Shown: piece by piece, positions 1-9,376 of the stretch
Layout: every line of letters begins with the position of its first letter
Position numbering within the stretch: the first letter of the stretch is position 1
Source of the DNA: Monoraphidium neglectum
Lineage: Eukaryota; Chlorophyta; Chlorophyceae; Sphaeropleales; Selenastraceae
Direction of reading: 5' to 3'
DNA: 13,798 nucleotides
NCBI RefSeq assembly: GCF_000611645.1
Contig: NW_014012149.1
Location: forward strand, 1 to 13,798
Translations under genes and position numbers: made by a program
The notes under the pieces: generated by a model
Database searches by the model: none
What the model was told of the DNA's origin: nothing
Seen by the model: the letters and a program-made list of their open reading frames with translations, nothing else

Positions 1-1738
1 CCGTTAGCGGGTGGGTGTGGCTGGGCTCCGGCCACTGGGGGCCGCCCTTGTTGGCGTGGATGTAGGTGGACATGTTGCCGCCCGTCATATACTCCGCCAG
101 CAGCCAACACTGGCCGGCGCCCTGCAGAAGACGGGGCGCACACACAAATACACACACACACACACACACGTGTCAACAGACATTTTACACACACACACAC
201 ACACACACAGATGAACACATCAAACATGCGCACACACGCACCAGTCACACACAAGAGCGGAGGATTGAAAATTGAGCAATTCAAGTCGTTAACTGTCTGT
301 TTTGGGATGCTGACAGGCCAGTGAAATGCTTGCTAAACCGGCCTGAGAAAGCGGCGTTGCCATCAAACATGGTCATGGGCGCCACACCAGCACCTGAAGT
401 GGTCGCCCCTCCGCAAAGCGCCGCGCTCCTGATTCCACTTGCACAACACAACCCGATGTCGCCCCTATTCCCCATCATTCGACCCACCTGCATTACCGCG
501 CCGAGGAAGGGCACGATCCCCGGGTGCCGCAGCCCCGACAGGCACTCCACCTCTCGAAGAAACGACACCAGCTCTGTTTCAGAGGCAACCCTGACCCGCT
601 TGACCGCCACATCTGCGCCCCGCCACCGCCCCCTGTGTGTCTCCCCAAACGCGCCCGCGCCGAGCAGCGGGCCGAGGGAGACCTCGCCCGGCGCGACGAG
701 CCAGCCGCCTGCGCGCCCCTTGGCCGTGAGCGCGGAGACCTCGGCGGCCGCCGCGCCGGGCCAGTCGAGCGGGGGCGGCGGGTGGCCGGCGGCCGCGGCG
801 GCGGCGTCCGGGGGCAGGCTGGAGAGGGCGGCGGCCTCGGCTTCTGCGTCGGCGTCGAGATTGTCATCTGGGGGGCGGCCTGCCCGCTGCTGCTGCTGCT
901 GCTGCGCTTCCTGCTCTTGCTGCTGCTCCTGCTGCTGCTCTGCCTGCTGCTGCTGATGCTGCTGTTGCTGCTGCTTTTCTCCGACGCCGTCGCTCGCCGC
1001 GGCAGCACCTAGGGTGGCCGAGGGCATGGTAGGAATATGCACCTCCTCCAGCTGCCGTGAGGCAATTCTACACTGCTAATGGGTTTCTAAGCCAGCAAAA
1101 GAGCCCGTGGCAGCTTCACTGCAGCTTCGCTTCTCATCGCTGCGACGACGCCCATGGGGCAAGATCATGTGACCGCGAGCGAGGCGCCCATCCGCCCCCG
1201 CCCACTCACCCGCCTTCCGCCGCCGCTCCGCCGCCAGGCAGCGGCCCAGGTGCTGCGCGTGCCGCTGCCACGCATCGCGCTCGCGCCGGGTGCGCCGCAG
1301 CTCCGCCACGAGCGCCTGCGCCTCCCCATTCAGGTGGCGGTTGACGCGCGCCGCCGCGTCGAGCGCCACCTCCAAGTCTTCGAGCCTGGGGGTTTCGGGC
1401 GGTTGTGGATTTTTAAAGCGAGGACGAAGGGGGTGACAAGTCGCGCGGCAGAGGGGAGGCGGGACTATCGGTTCGGCGGGAGCAGGGTTGCGGTGGCTGC
1501 TGCTGCGCTCAAGGTTGGCAGCAGTTTGGGTGCGTGCACTCCCGTCCGACACCGCATATGGTCGGGTGCGGCGTAGCGCTGGCAGCCATGGGGGTTTCCA
1601 CAGGATCGGGCTCCACAGCGTGAAGGCTGCGGCGGGCGCGGGGACGCGCAGTGCTGCTGCTGCGCACCGGGAAAGCATGGTGCGGGGCAAGACGTGCGGG
1701 CCTGCCCCGTCTTGGAGAGGTCGCACGCCTCCGTCCAT
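1..1738 (-). CDS. TKL/Raf-like protein kinase, N-terminal part (3' end off the left edge)
   Basis: Predicted protein kinase that phosphorylates Ser/Thr (or Tyr) residues. Proposed exons: 1738-1210, 1008-488, 121 to below 1. Introns 1209-1009 (GTGAGT...TAG) and 487-122 (GTGGGT...CAG) join in phase. With the 1738 start, residues 119-176 form a charged coiled coil (LEDLEVALDAA onward), 189-217 are Gln-rich, and 287 onward is the kinase N-lobe. That lobe shows Gly-rich loop GAGAFGETHRG, VAVK lysine near 313, alpha-C Glu near 329 (FLREVECLSGLRHPGIV), and hinge LLAEYMTGGNMSTYIH after the second intron. The hinge and HPGIVPFLGAV pattern resembles plant/algal TKL (MAP3K Raf-like) kinases. Catalytic HRD and DFG motifs would lie outside the window, so activity cannot be judged. 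The start is uncertain: ATGs at 1738 and 1678 are in frame and the frame is open, but an acceptor (CCCCCAG, exon from 1385) suggests an intron may remove the upstream, lower-GC3 stretch. Presence of a kinase is secure; its N-terminus is not. Confidence 0.82.
122..487 (-). other. Kinase intron with CA/TG microsatellites
   Basis: Intron of the kinase gene on the minus strand: donor GTGGGT at 487, acceptor CTGCAG ending at 122, phase 0. Joining the flanks continues the kinase fold from FLGAVMQ directly into the hinge segment GAGQCWLLAEYM. The half nearest the acceptor contains two CA-dinucleotide runs. Confidence 0.75.
151..209. repeat. CA dinucleotide microsatellite (two runs)
   Basis: Near-perfect CA runs at 151-169 and 187-209, separated by a short non-repeat stretch, with scattered CACA further to about 255. 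They lie inside the kinase intron, so on the sense strand they are TG repeats. Likely length-polymorphic; no coding role seen. Confidence 0.9.
885..973. repeat. CTG/CAG trinucleotide tract encoding polyQ in the kinase
   Basis: Interrupted CTG repeat on the plus strand, CAG on the coding minus strand. It encodes mostly Gln with Glu, Ala and one His interruptions, between the coiled coil and the kinase domain. Interruptions by GAG and GCG codons suggest an old, stabilised tract rather than a fresh expansion. Confidence 0.9.
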
Positions 1739-2698
1739 GCCTATTTGGAGCTCCGAGGCCGCTGCAATAGGGCTGTGGTGTTTCCTTTGGTTGGTTTGTG
1801 CCTCGCAGGTGTATCGTTGAGCCGTGTAACTGTCAAAGATGGTTTAAGAACGCATCAACAAGCGTTAGCGCAGCCTGTTACCGTGCGCGGGGCGCGGGGC
1901 GGATTGCCTTGATTTTGTGTGCTTGGCAGGAAGCGTTCTCGACGCCACAATAAACATATTTGCGGCATACTCAGGAGCTTACACTGCCTGATGAAGCTTG
2001 GAATAGGAGGAAGTCGTGGTGCCGCCGACACCTGCTTGCGTAACTCCCGAGCAGGCGCCCCCGCCTGGCGGTATCGCAACGGGTGTTCATCCATCCAAGC
2101 AACACGATACACAAAGCAAGCGAGGCGAAGGGATCTGTATGCTTGCGTGTCTGACCCTACCCCCACGCACACCTTGCACATGGCATCAGTGCACCCCTCC
2201 TGTCACAGCTCAGCTCGAGCTGTCCAGCACTGCCGGGTCCGGACGGCCGGAACGGCCAACCCCATGCGTGCCCGCGCGCAGTGCACGCTGGCTGACCCCT
2301 ATCGCGGATATTTGCATTGATTTTTCTGCCTTATAGCTGGAGTGGCCTTGCAAACTGATCCACACGACCACCATCAAGGCAAAAGACGACAAATAAACAG
2401 CCAGTAGTTTGCATTCGCACGCAGCACCTTGGGTTCTGATCCAGACACAAAACACGCACTGGGTTGGCCCAACCCGCTACGCTGTGCCTGGCAGAACCCT
2501 TCAGCAACTAATGCACCTGCACGTTGAGTGATGACTCCTGCCACATGTGAGGTGCACATCCCCTCCAACCCGCCCCAAAGTCTCCTGGAAACAAACACAC
2601 TTCAACGAAAGCCAGTGCCGGCCCCCAGATGTAAGTCGCATCGACCCTGCAAAACCCCAACCCTCTCACAACAACCCCCACAGATGGGTCCGAGTCAA
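1739..2698. other. Intergenic: kinase 5' side and 3'UTR of the large membrane-protein gene
   Basis: No convincing exon was found on either strand: open frames here are short, with mixed codon use and no splice-phase support. The right part, from 2698 down to about 1965, is best read as 3'UTR of the minus-strand gene ending at 2699, because the nearest minus-strand TGTAA lies at 1979-1983. The remaining roughly 230 bp should hold the kinase promoter; no TATA-like element was recognised. A plus-strand TGTAA at 1825-1829 and another at 2630-2634 have no matching upstream plus-strand gene. Confidence 0.5.
1979..1983 (-). terminator. Putative TGTAA poly(A) signal of the gene ending at 2699
   Basis: TTACA on the plus strand reads TGTAA on the minus strand, the usual green-algal poly(A) signal. 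It is about 720 nt past the stop codon at 2699-2701, which would give a long but plausible 3'UTR. The pentamer is short enough to occur by chance. Confidence 0.35.
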
Positions 2699-4123
2699 TC
2701 ACCGGCGCCTGGAGCGCACCGCAGACCCCAGCACTACCGCCGCCCCCGCCGCCAGCGCCGCGGCGCCCCACACGAGCAGGCGCCGCCCGCGGGCCCGCCG
2801 GCCGCCACGCGCCTCGCCCCCACTGTTCGCAGCTGCAGGGGCCTGCTCGGTCGCCGCCGAGGCCTCCTCCCGCACCTCAGGCACGTCAACTTGCGGCTGC
2901 TCCTCCTGCACCTCCTGCACCTCATGCACCTCCTGCACCTCATGCTGCGGCGCCACCCACGGCAGCTGCAGCGGCGCGTCGTGGCCGCGCGGCAGCCCCA
3001 GGGCCTGCCGCAGCATCCACGCCGGCGGCAGGGGCAGGCCGCGGCTCTCCCACCTGTAGGCCGCCGCGATGAACCCATAGGCCCTCCCCAAACCGGCCTC
3101 CAGCGCCGCCCGCCGCGCCTGCACCTGCGCCAGCGTGACCGCCTCCTCCGCGAGCCGCTGGTGGAGATAGGCGGCATCCATTACTGTCGTCCACGCCTCC
3201 GCGGCGCCCGCCAGCACCAGCGCCGCGCCGCCGGGGTCGACGCCCGCGTGCTGCAGCACCTGGCTGTCCTGCTGCAGCAGCCCCAGGATGCTGGCCTTGG
3301 CTGACTGGCAGAGCCCCAGCGCCACGGCGTCGCTGAGCCATGGGATGCAGCGCTCGTGGGCCAGCCTCCGCTGGCTCTCGTTCTGCTCCGCCGTCAGCCA
3401 CTGCACGGCGCCGCCCCGCGGCAGCATGACGGCCTCGACGGCGCCCGCCAGCGGCCACAGGGCGCCGCCGTCGGCCCGGTCCATCATGAGGCGCAGGGCC
3501 TGGTGCGGCAGCCGGTCCGCCGCAAGCTGCCGCGCCGCGTGCTCCGCGGGCGTGGCCCCGGGCGCGACCCAGCCCGGCGCGAGCAGCAGCGCCAGGAGCT
3601 GCATGGCCGGCGCATGCTTTGGCGGCGGCGCCGCCGCCCCGCCCTTGGGCGCGGCGATGGGCTCAAACGCGGCGGTGACGGGCGCCAGCTGCGCCACAAT
3701 CCCCGCCGCTTCGTACTGCCCGCCCTCCTCGCCCGCGGCGATGCGCCGCACCGCCTCCACATCCTGCCCCTCGCCGCGGAACAGCGCCCTGATCAGCTGC
3801 GCGGCGCTCCACACGGGGAGCGGCGCGTGGAACGCCTCAAAGGCCGCCTTGCCCGTGAGGTTGCTGTCGTCCTGCAGCGCCGAAAACAGGGCGAGGTCGG
3901 GCGCCGCGAGGCGGCGCCAGGCGGCCAGGACCTGCTCTAGGGCGGCGCCCGCCCCGGCCTCGTCGCCTGCGGCCTGGAGCGAGGCCACCTGGATGGCCGC
4001 GCTGGGCGCCCCCTGAACCAACACCTGGACCATCTGCTCGGGGGTGAGGCCGGGCTCGCCGGCCGGCTGCGCGCCCGCTGACCCCTGCTCCTGCTGCTGC
4101 TGCTGCTGCTGCTCCTGCTCCTG

Positions 4124-4164
<41 letters not shown>

Positions 4165-7100
4165 GCTGCTGCTGCTGCTGCCGCCGCTGCTGCTGCTGCT
4201 CCTGCCCACTTGTCGCCTGGGAGGCCGGCGCCGCAGTGGGGTGCAGCCCGCCAGCGGGCCCCTCGCCGTCGGCCGCAGGCGTCCCCGGCCCCTCAGCGCT
4301 GCTGCCCGTGCTCGCACGGTGCAGCGCCGGGAGGGGCGGGCACGCCGACAGCTCGGGCCCCCAGGCGGCGGTGCCGGGCGCCTCCTTGCGGCAACCCCGA
4401 GCTGTGCCCCGGCCCGCGGCCGCCTTCGAGCCGCCGCTGCTGCAGCCACCCTCCGCGCCGCTCGCGGCGCCGGGGGCGTTGCCAGCAGGGCTCACGGCGC
4501 CGCATGCCTTGCGCGACCCAGTCCGCACGCCCCCAACCTTGACAGCCGCGCCGCCCGCGCGCACGCCGCTCTGGCCCCTCGAGGGCGCCGCCAGCAGCGC
4601 CGGCTTCGCCGCCGGGGGCGTCGGCGCCGCGGGGGTGGCGGCCGCCTCGTTGGCGTCGAATGGCGTCGGCAGGGACAGCGCGTGCGCCAGCCAGCCGTCC
4701 GCCAGGGCCCAGTCCTGCAGGGTTTGGGTTGGAGGGGCGAGGAATGGGGGTGGGGATTCCGAGGATGTGAGTTGGAGTGGCAGGAGGGGATGCTGGGGCC
4801 AACGGGCTATCAAGGTGTGGGTCCCATCATCACAAGCTGCGCCGGAATTTGTGGCCCCTCCTGGAGCAGCACACCTCGGCATTGCTGCCCGGTATGGTGT
4901 TGCGTAAGCAATCCAAGCTGCATCAGCAGTGGAGCCCGCTTTTTGGCTGAAACCCCCCCACAGCGACCTGTACCTGCCCGCCCACGCACCTGCACGGAAG
5001 GGTGGCTGTCGATCTTCTTGCTCAGGCTGCGCTGCGCCGCCTTCACAGCCCCCATGAGCGGCCTGCAGAAAGGAGGTGACACATGTCATGCGTCCGCAGA
5101 TCAGGACAAGTCGGCGTCAAACGAGCCAAAGGTCAAGCGCACGGCAGACGGCTTTCAGCCTCGTATGGCCAGTAAGCAAGCCCTGAGGCGGCACATTAGC
5201 AACGTGGCCCAAGCACAGCACCTCAGCGACATCAGTGCTAGGGTTTGCTTGGGTGCTGCCGGCTCACCCGGTCGTGATGCCTCCGCTGGACAGCTCAGCC
5301 AGGCAGCCCTCAAAGCAGCCGCCGCTCCGCAGGTTGGACACGAGGTCGGACGCGGCCGTGAGGGGGGTGGTGTTGTCCAGGCTGAGGCCCTGCGGTTGAG
5401 AGGGGGGGCAGAGGGGCAAGGCAGCAGGGGAGGATTTGGTCAGAGAAGAGCAGAATGGTCGCTGGAGTTGGCAATTGAGTTGGATTGGAGACAGGAATGA
5501 TTTTGCAATGGGAATGTGGGGCGTGCCGCAAGACACCAAACGTGCAAAATGTGGTTTGTGTGGCCCCATTTCAGCCATGCGGGTGGAGATAAGCACCTGT
5601 CACAGCGCATTCACGAGGAGCCACCTCTGGCCCTCACAACGGCGCGGCCCCTACGACAGCCCACCTGCCCCTCCAGCCGCTGCAGGGCGGCGCGCAGCGC
5701 GGCGTGGCACCCGTCTGTCTCACGACACGTCGTGCGGTGGGAGGCCGACAGCGACTTGAACACGCGCTGCAGCTTGGCGTTGTCCAGGGGGCGGCCCTTT
5801 CCCTGCTGGCGGCGGTTGTTGAGCACCAGGGCGCCGCGCAGGGTGTCGCACTCCCCCAGGACCATGGAGCCGGCGTCACCGGTGAGGCGCAGCAGGGAGC
5901 GGGCCTGCACACACTGGGCGCTCCGGATTACGGTGCCCTGGGGTGGGGGTGGGCGTTTGAGGGTGTGCATGAAACAGGGTGTTGATTGCGTGCGTGTGCG
6001 TGCGCGTGCGCGTGTGCTTGCGTGTGCGCGTGTGCGTGTGCGTGTGCGTTTGCGTGTGTGTGTGCATGTTGGGAGAGGGGAATGTGATGAGTCAGCTGAC
6101 ACATCTACGAGGCGTGTTCCAGATTGGGGCAGCAGCGTGGCGGCGGGTTGTTTCAAGTAATCGTGCGCCCCTTTGACAAAGCGCGAGCTGCAACTCAAAG
6201 CTTACCTGAAAGTGGGCCAGGAGTTTGGAAGGGGTGGTGCCGTTACTGGCAACCTGCAACGTGAGAGGCGGGGGCATCACAGAATCAGGCTGGGGTGGGT
6301 GCAGCAAGAAGAGATGCGCGACTTGCCACCTTGATTGGCCTGGAAAGCGTCCCCGTGCATGGCACCGCGCCAGCCGTCAATTTTTGCGGCATGTGTCTGA
6401 GCACGAGCAGCCCCACACATCAGCGAGTGCGCGACTGTTCACCTGCTCCCTTGCCTTCAGCAGGGCGGTGATCAGGGTGGGCCGCACGCCTTCGCCGTCG
6501 AAGGCGGCGCCCAGCAGGAGCCTTTTGAACTTCCGGATGCAGCCGCGCTTGGCGGCCTCGGGAGTCGTGCAGTCATCGCAGTCGTCCCTGACGGCGCCAG
6601 CCTACAAGCAAGCATTTTGAATGGTGGCACTTCAAGGTTGAGGGGTTGACGCTAGGAGTGAGATTGCAATTGAAGGAGTGGACAAGCTGGGGAGTCTCAC
6701 AAAGGGCAGAAGAGCGTGCGTGTGCGGCCACGCGCGGAACAACAGCGAGCAGCACGCCGGTGGTGGATACGGGGCAATGGCGCTTTGAGACGGATGACAG
6801 GAGCAGCGCCCAGCTGGTCTGACATACCCCGTACGCGCAGACAGGATTGCTGCGGCCCACCAGCTGCACTGCCGCGCTTGCTGACACAATGACTGCTGCG
6901 CGGCCTCGCCTCCCAACCCTCCAGGAGCGGCAGCTCTATGGACTTCGGAGGGCACCCTCACCTTGGCCGCGTCCTTCCTCCTTGAAGCGTGCTCCAGTCG
7001 CTGCGCAAACACTATGCCCATGATGAGCTCGATCAGCGCCAGCAGTACGGAGACATCAACAGCGCCCGACGACGCCAGGCGGTCGGTGGCCAGTGCCACC

Positions 7101-7840
7101 GCCAGTGCAGCCTGCAGAGTGGCAGTGGGCAGCAGCGCCCCGCAGCCCACCACCGCCACCAGCAGCGCCATCAGGGCCTGTAAAGTCGTTTTGCAGGCGA
7201 TGAGGCAGCGGAGTGGGTTCTGCGAGCTTGGTTGGGGCAGCTGCGACCGGGTCCACGGCTGCCCGACAAACACAGCGCGAGTCCAAAAAGGCTTCCTTTT
7301 ACTCAGTATACTCCTGCATAAAAGCTCCACTGCCATCATTATGACCCGGGCACGCACCTTGACGAGGCCCGCGTTGGCGCTGTGGGCCCCCATGCGGGGC
7401 TCCAGCCATGTCATCATCGTGTAGTATCTTTTTACCAGCAGATCCGCCACGCTGTTGGGAACACGGCGGATACGGAAACGGGGTTGCGGGAGAACAGTGT
7501 TGCTTGGGAGCGGTCAGCTGCTCGTGCTCGTCAAAAGCACCAGCATGTATGCAATCAAAGTTGCTTACAATCAAGGCAGCGAGCAGGCCGGCACATACGA
7601 GGTGTGCCAAAACGCACGGGCAGGCAGGCGGGCGCCGCTGCAACCGCCGCATGGCTGCTTCACCATGATTGTGTGAACTGTGACACATGCCAGGGGCACT
7701 AGAGTGCCGCAGTGCAGGGGGACACCGCAGTGCCCGCCACAACGCCCACACACCCATGCCGCACACTGTGACGATGACCACCTTGCTGCCCCACACCCCC
7801 AAGACCACTGCGAAGCTCACCTGTGGGAACGGCCCACCAT
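2699..7840 (-). CDS. Large unrecognised membrane protein, polyQ linker, tail anchor (9 exons, about 1006 aa)
   Basis: Function not recognised. Exons: 7840-7821, 7451-7358, 7177-6962, 6601-6443, 6253-6206, 5937-5665, 5389-5268, 5062-4990, 4714-2699; all eight introns are GT-AG and every junction keeps frame (3021 nt with stop). Residues 39-68 and about 77-96 are hydrophobic, probably two membrane helices. Residues 111-131 hold a CxxC pair and a third Cys (RDDCDDC...RGC). Further Cys pairs lie in exons 6 and 7 (CRETDGC, GCFEGC). A Pro/Ala/Ser-rich low-complexity stretch leads to a polyQ block (about 506-546). An Ala/Leu-rich, probably helical, region follows, then an EVQ/EVH repeat (about 925-941). 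A final hydrophobic segment (LLVWGAAALAAGAAVVLGS) is flanked by arginines, like a tail anchor of a plastid or mitochondrial membrane protein. The ATG at 7840 follows an in-frame TGA. Exons 3-9 are firm; exon 1 is tentative because it conflicts with a plus-strand model. It could be two genes, but no internal stop or start argues for a split. Confidence 0.75.
2908..2948. repeat. Short tandem repeat encoding EVQ/EVH units
   Basis: Tandem 9-nt-like units (ctcctgcac / ctcatgcac) on the plus strand. On the coding minus strand they give alternating EVQ and EVH triplets, an acidic stretch before the C-terminal membrane segment. In-frame, so length changes would be tolerated. Confidence 0.8.
4085..4203. 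repeat. CTG/CAG tract encoding polyQ with E and R interruptions
   Basis: Roughly 120 bp of CTG-type triplets on the plus strand, coding as CAG on the minus strand. The product is a Gln block of about 40 residues interrupted by Glu (CTC triplets) and Arg (CCG/GCC changes). It separates the low-complexity middle of the protein from the helical C-terminal region. Confidence 0.92.
5938..6205 (-). other. Intron 5 of the large membrane-protein gene, with TG/CG microsatellite
   Basis: Donor GTAAGC at 6205 and acceptor CAG ending at 5938, phase 0, joining LLAHFQ to GTVIRSAQ. The middle (about 5987-6065) is an imperfect GTGTGC/GTGC repeat on the plus strand. It is the second dinucleotide-rich intron in the window. 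Confidence 0.75.
5987..6065. repeat. Imperfect TG/CG dinucleotide microsatellite
   Basis: Alternating pyrimidine-purine tract of TGTGCG and TGCGTG units about 80 bp long, lying wholly within intron 5 of the large minus-strand gene. Such alternating tracts can adopt Z-DNA; that is inference from composition only. Confidence 0.9.
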
Positions 7841-8729
7841 GCGCCCCGTCCCGCCATCTCAGCGATCGCACTGCGCCGCCTTGCTTGCAGCCGCCACGCC
7901 CGCCCCCACGCTCATTCCCACGCCTGTCCGCCAGTCGCAGCAGCGCCACCCAGCTGCTGTCCGTCCGTCTGACGCGAGGTGAGGGCTCGTACGAGCCCTG
8001 CGTGGCGCCGGCACGTCCTGGAGGCCGCCGCAGCAGGCGCCTGATCAAGAGCCTGCCCAAGTGTCAAAAGGGGCCATTGCAAAAGGGAGAAATGGTCGTC
8101 TCAAGGTGGACGACAGGGCATTTGATGTTGCACGTGCGACGACGGCGCAAGGTGAAGAGCCCCACATCGGGGCGCCAACACGCCTGGTGGTCCCCTGCAC
8201 GTGCCCAGCTCGGCTGCCCACGTGCAGCACTGTGGCACCCCTGACCGGACACACCTGCTGCCCCTCAATCCAGGAACGTGACGGCCGTCGGCATTGCCGA
8301 GGTGCGCCAACGCGTGTGCCTGGTGCGATCGCTGCCTGCCCCAATCCCCACAGCCACATGCGGTGGCCCGTTAGGGGCGATCTGCCCATGAGCATGGATG
8401 TTGTTTCATTTGCATCATGGATGCGGTATCCCATGATGCGGCGAAGCCAGTCACGGGCATGCATGTGCGCCAGGCAGGGGGTGCGCCAGCCAGAGCCTCA
8501 CCAACGGCTGCCTCGCCTTGGACCTTGCCATGGGGCGACGCAAGGAGTGCGCAGGGAAGTCTCGATCCATCGCCGCCGTTGCCACCCCCAGCAGGTTGCG
8601 CGTCGCCGCCTGCCACCATGCAGGGACGCGTGCGTGCCCGGGCGCAGCGTGCAGAGGAGTATGACTGCTCTGCCTGACAGGGCGCCATCCGCTGCACAGG
8701 AGGTGCTGGCCGTGGATGCTGATCATTGA
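7839..8729 (+). CDS. Tentative small protein gene (4 exons, about 89 aa), unknown function
   Basis: Not recognised. Proposed exons: 7839-7978, 8274-8301, 8494-8546, 8681-8729 (stop TGA 8727-8729). Introns start GTGAGG, GTGCGC and GTGCGC, end in CAG, and are 295, 192 and 134 nt. All three junctions keep frame (phases 2, 0, 2; 270 nt in all). The joined C-terminus reads NVTAVGIAE, SLTNGCLALDLAMGRRK, then EAPSAAQEVLAVDADH, which looks like an amphipathic helix plus an acidic tail, and the middle exons are rich in G/C third positions. The N-terminus (MRPVPPSQRSHCAALLAAAT) is Ser/Arg/Ala-rich, as in organelle transit peptides. The weak point is the first exon: its ATG overlaps the proposed minus-strand ATG at 7838-7840. 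An alternative first exon, ATG at 8092 ending at 8105 (MVVSR), also joins in phase to 8274 and would remove the overlap, giving a product of about 47 aa. Confidence 0.42.
7982..7999. promoter_or_regulatory. 18-bp perfect palindrome with GTAC centre
   Basis: AGGGCTCGTACGAGCCCT is exactly self-complementary over 18 bp. It lies 142 bp upstream of the proposed minus-strand ATG at 7840, in that gene's expected promoter/5'UTR, and 3 nt inside the first intron of the tentative plus-strand gene. A two-fold symmetric site suits a dimeric DNA-binding protein. GTAC is the known core bound by SBP-domain factors such as Chlamydomonas CRR1, so copper or hypoxia control is possible, but that is inference from four bases. 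Confidence 0.4.
8412..8439. repeat. Inverted repeat, 9-bp arms, 10-nt loop
   Basis: GCATCATGG at 8412-8420 is matched by CCATGATGC at 8431-8439, separated by 10 nt. It falls inside the second intron of the tentative plus-strand gene. It could be a hairpin or a protein site; chance occurrence is not excluded. Confidence 0.5.
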
Positions 8730-9376
8730 ACTTCTGAAGTGCGTTGCAGGAAGGTCTGTATCACAAAGACCGCGATCCAAGCGGGCATCGTATTGTCCGT
8801 GGCTCAGTGGCGCGAGATTCAGTGTGATCTGCAGCGGACACATGCTGTATGAACTCGCATCTGTACATTGATGGCATGATAGATTTGTTTATGAGATAAC
8901 CTCGCTGCCTCTATCTCACCGCTCAACCCGCTGCGCTGCCATGCCGATTAGGACCAGCAGCTAGAGCTGATGGGAGGGAAAGGCAAGAGCTGCTGCGATG
9001 CAAGGATTGTGCGCCAGCATGTGCTCGCCTGCCGGGGCTTGGACGGGATTTGATTTAGTGTATGAAGCTTACTTTTCAAGGGTATTCGGCTGCTGCAGCC
9101 CTCTTGTACGCACTTGCGTGAAGCAGCGCCCGCTTTGTCTGTCTCCATCAAGGCAGCTGTGGATATGCACCTGGGGGGTTCCCTCAGTGTCTGCACTGGC
9201 AGCTTGAGGCAATGACGCACCCTAATTCCAAGGAGCTGCACACTGTGCTCGCCTGTGTCCGGGTGTCCCTTGCCTGTGGGCGGCTGCAAGCCTCCTCAAC
9301 CCCTCCATTGGTTGTCGGTCCTCCGGTGCGCTGTTGCGCCGTTGTGGCCTGCCATCATGCATGCACGACTACGTCC

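Noticed and set aside
11..275. Plus-strand open frames rich in Thr-His repeats
   Set aside because: They are translations of the CA microsatellite in an intron of the minus-strand kinase gene.
524..1012. Plus-strand frame with a long Leu run (looks like membrane segments)
   Set aside because: The Leu run is CTG repeats read in the wrong strand; the minus strand encodes the kinase with polyQ and matches known motifs.
4044..4907. Plus-strand Cys-rich frame resembling a metallothionein-like protein
   Set aside because: The Cys run is the TGC phase of the CTG tract; the minus strand has the spliced, frame-preserving gene.
7458..7820. Hydrophobic minus-strand stretch (VSFAVVLGVWGSKVVIVTV) as an extra membrane exon
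   Set aside because: It lies in intron 1 and is in a different frame from the phase-2 exon end; retention would meet TGA at once.
8494..8729. RecA-like similarity (GCLALDLAMG and LAVDADH)
   Set aside because: There is no Walker A GPESSGKT-type motif between them and the spacing is far too short for a RecA core; treated as coincidence.
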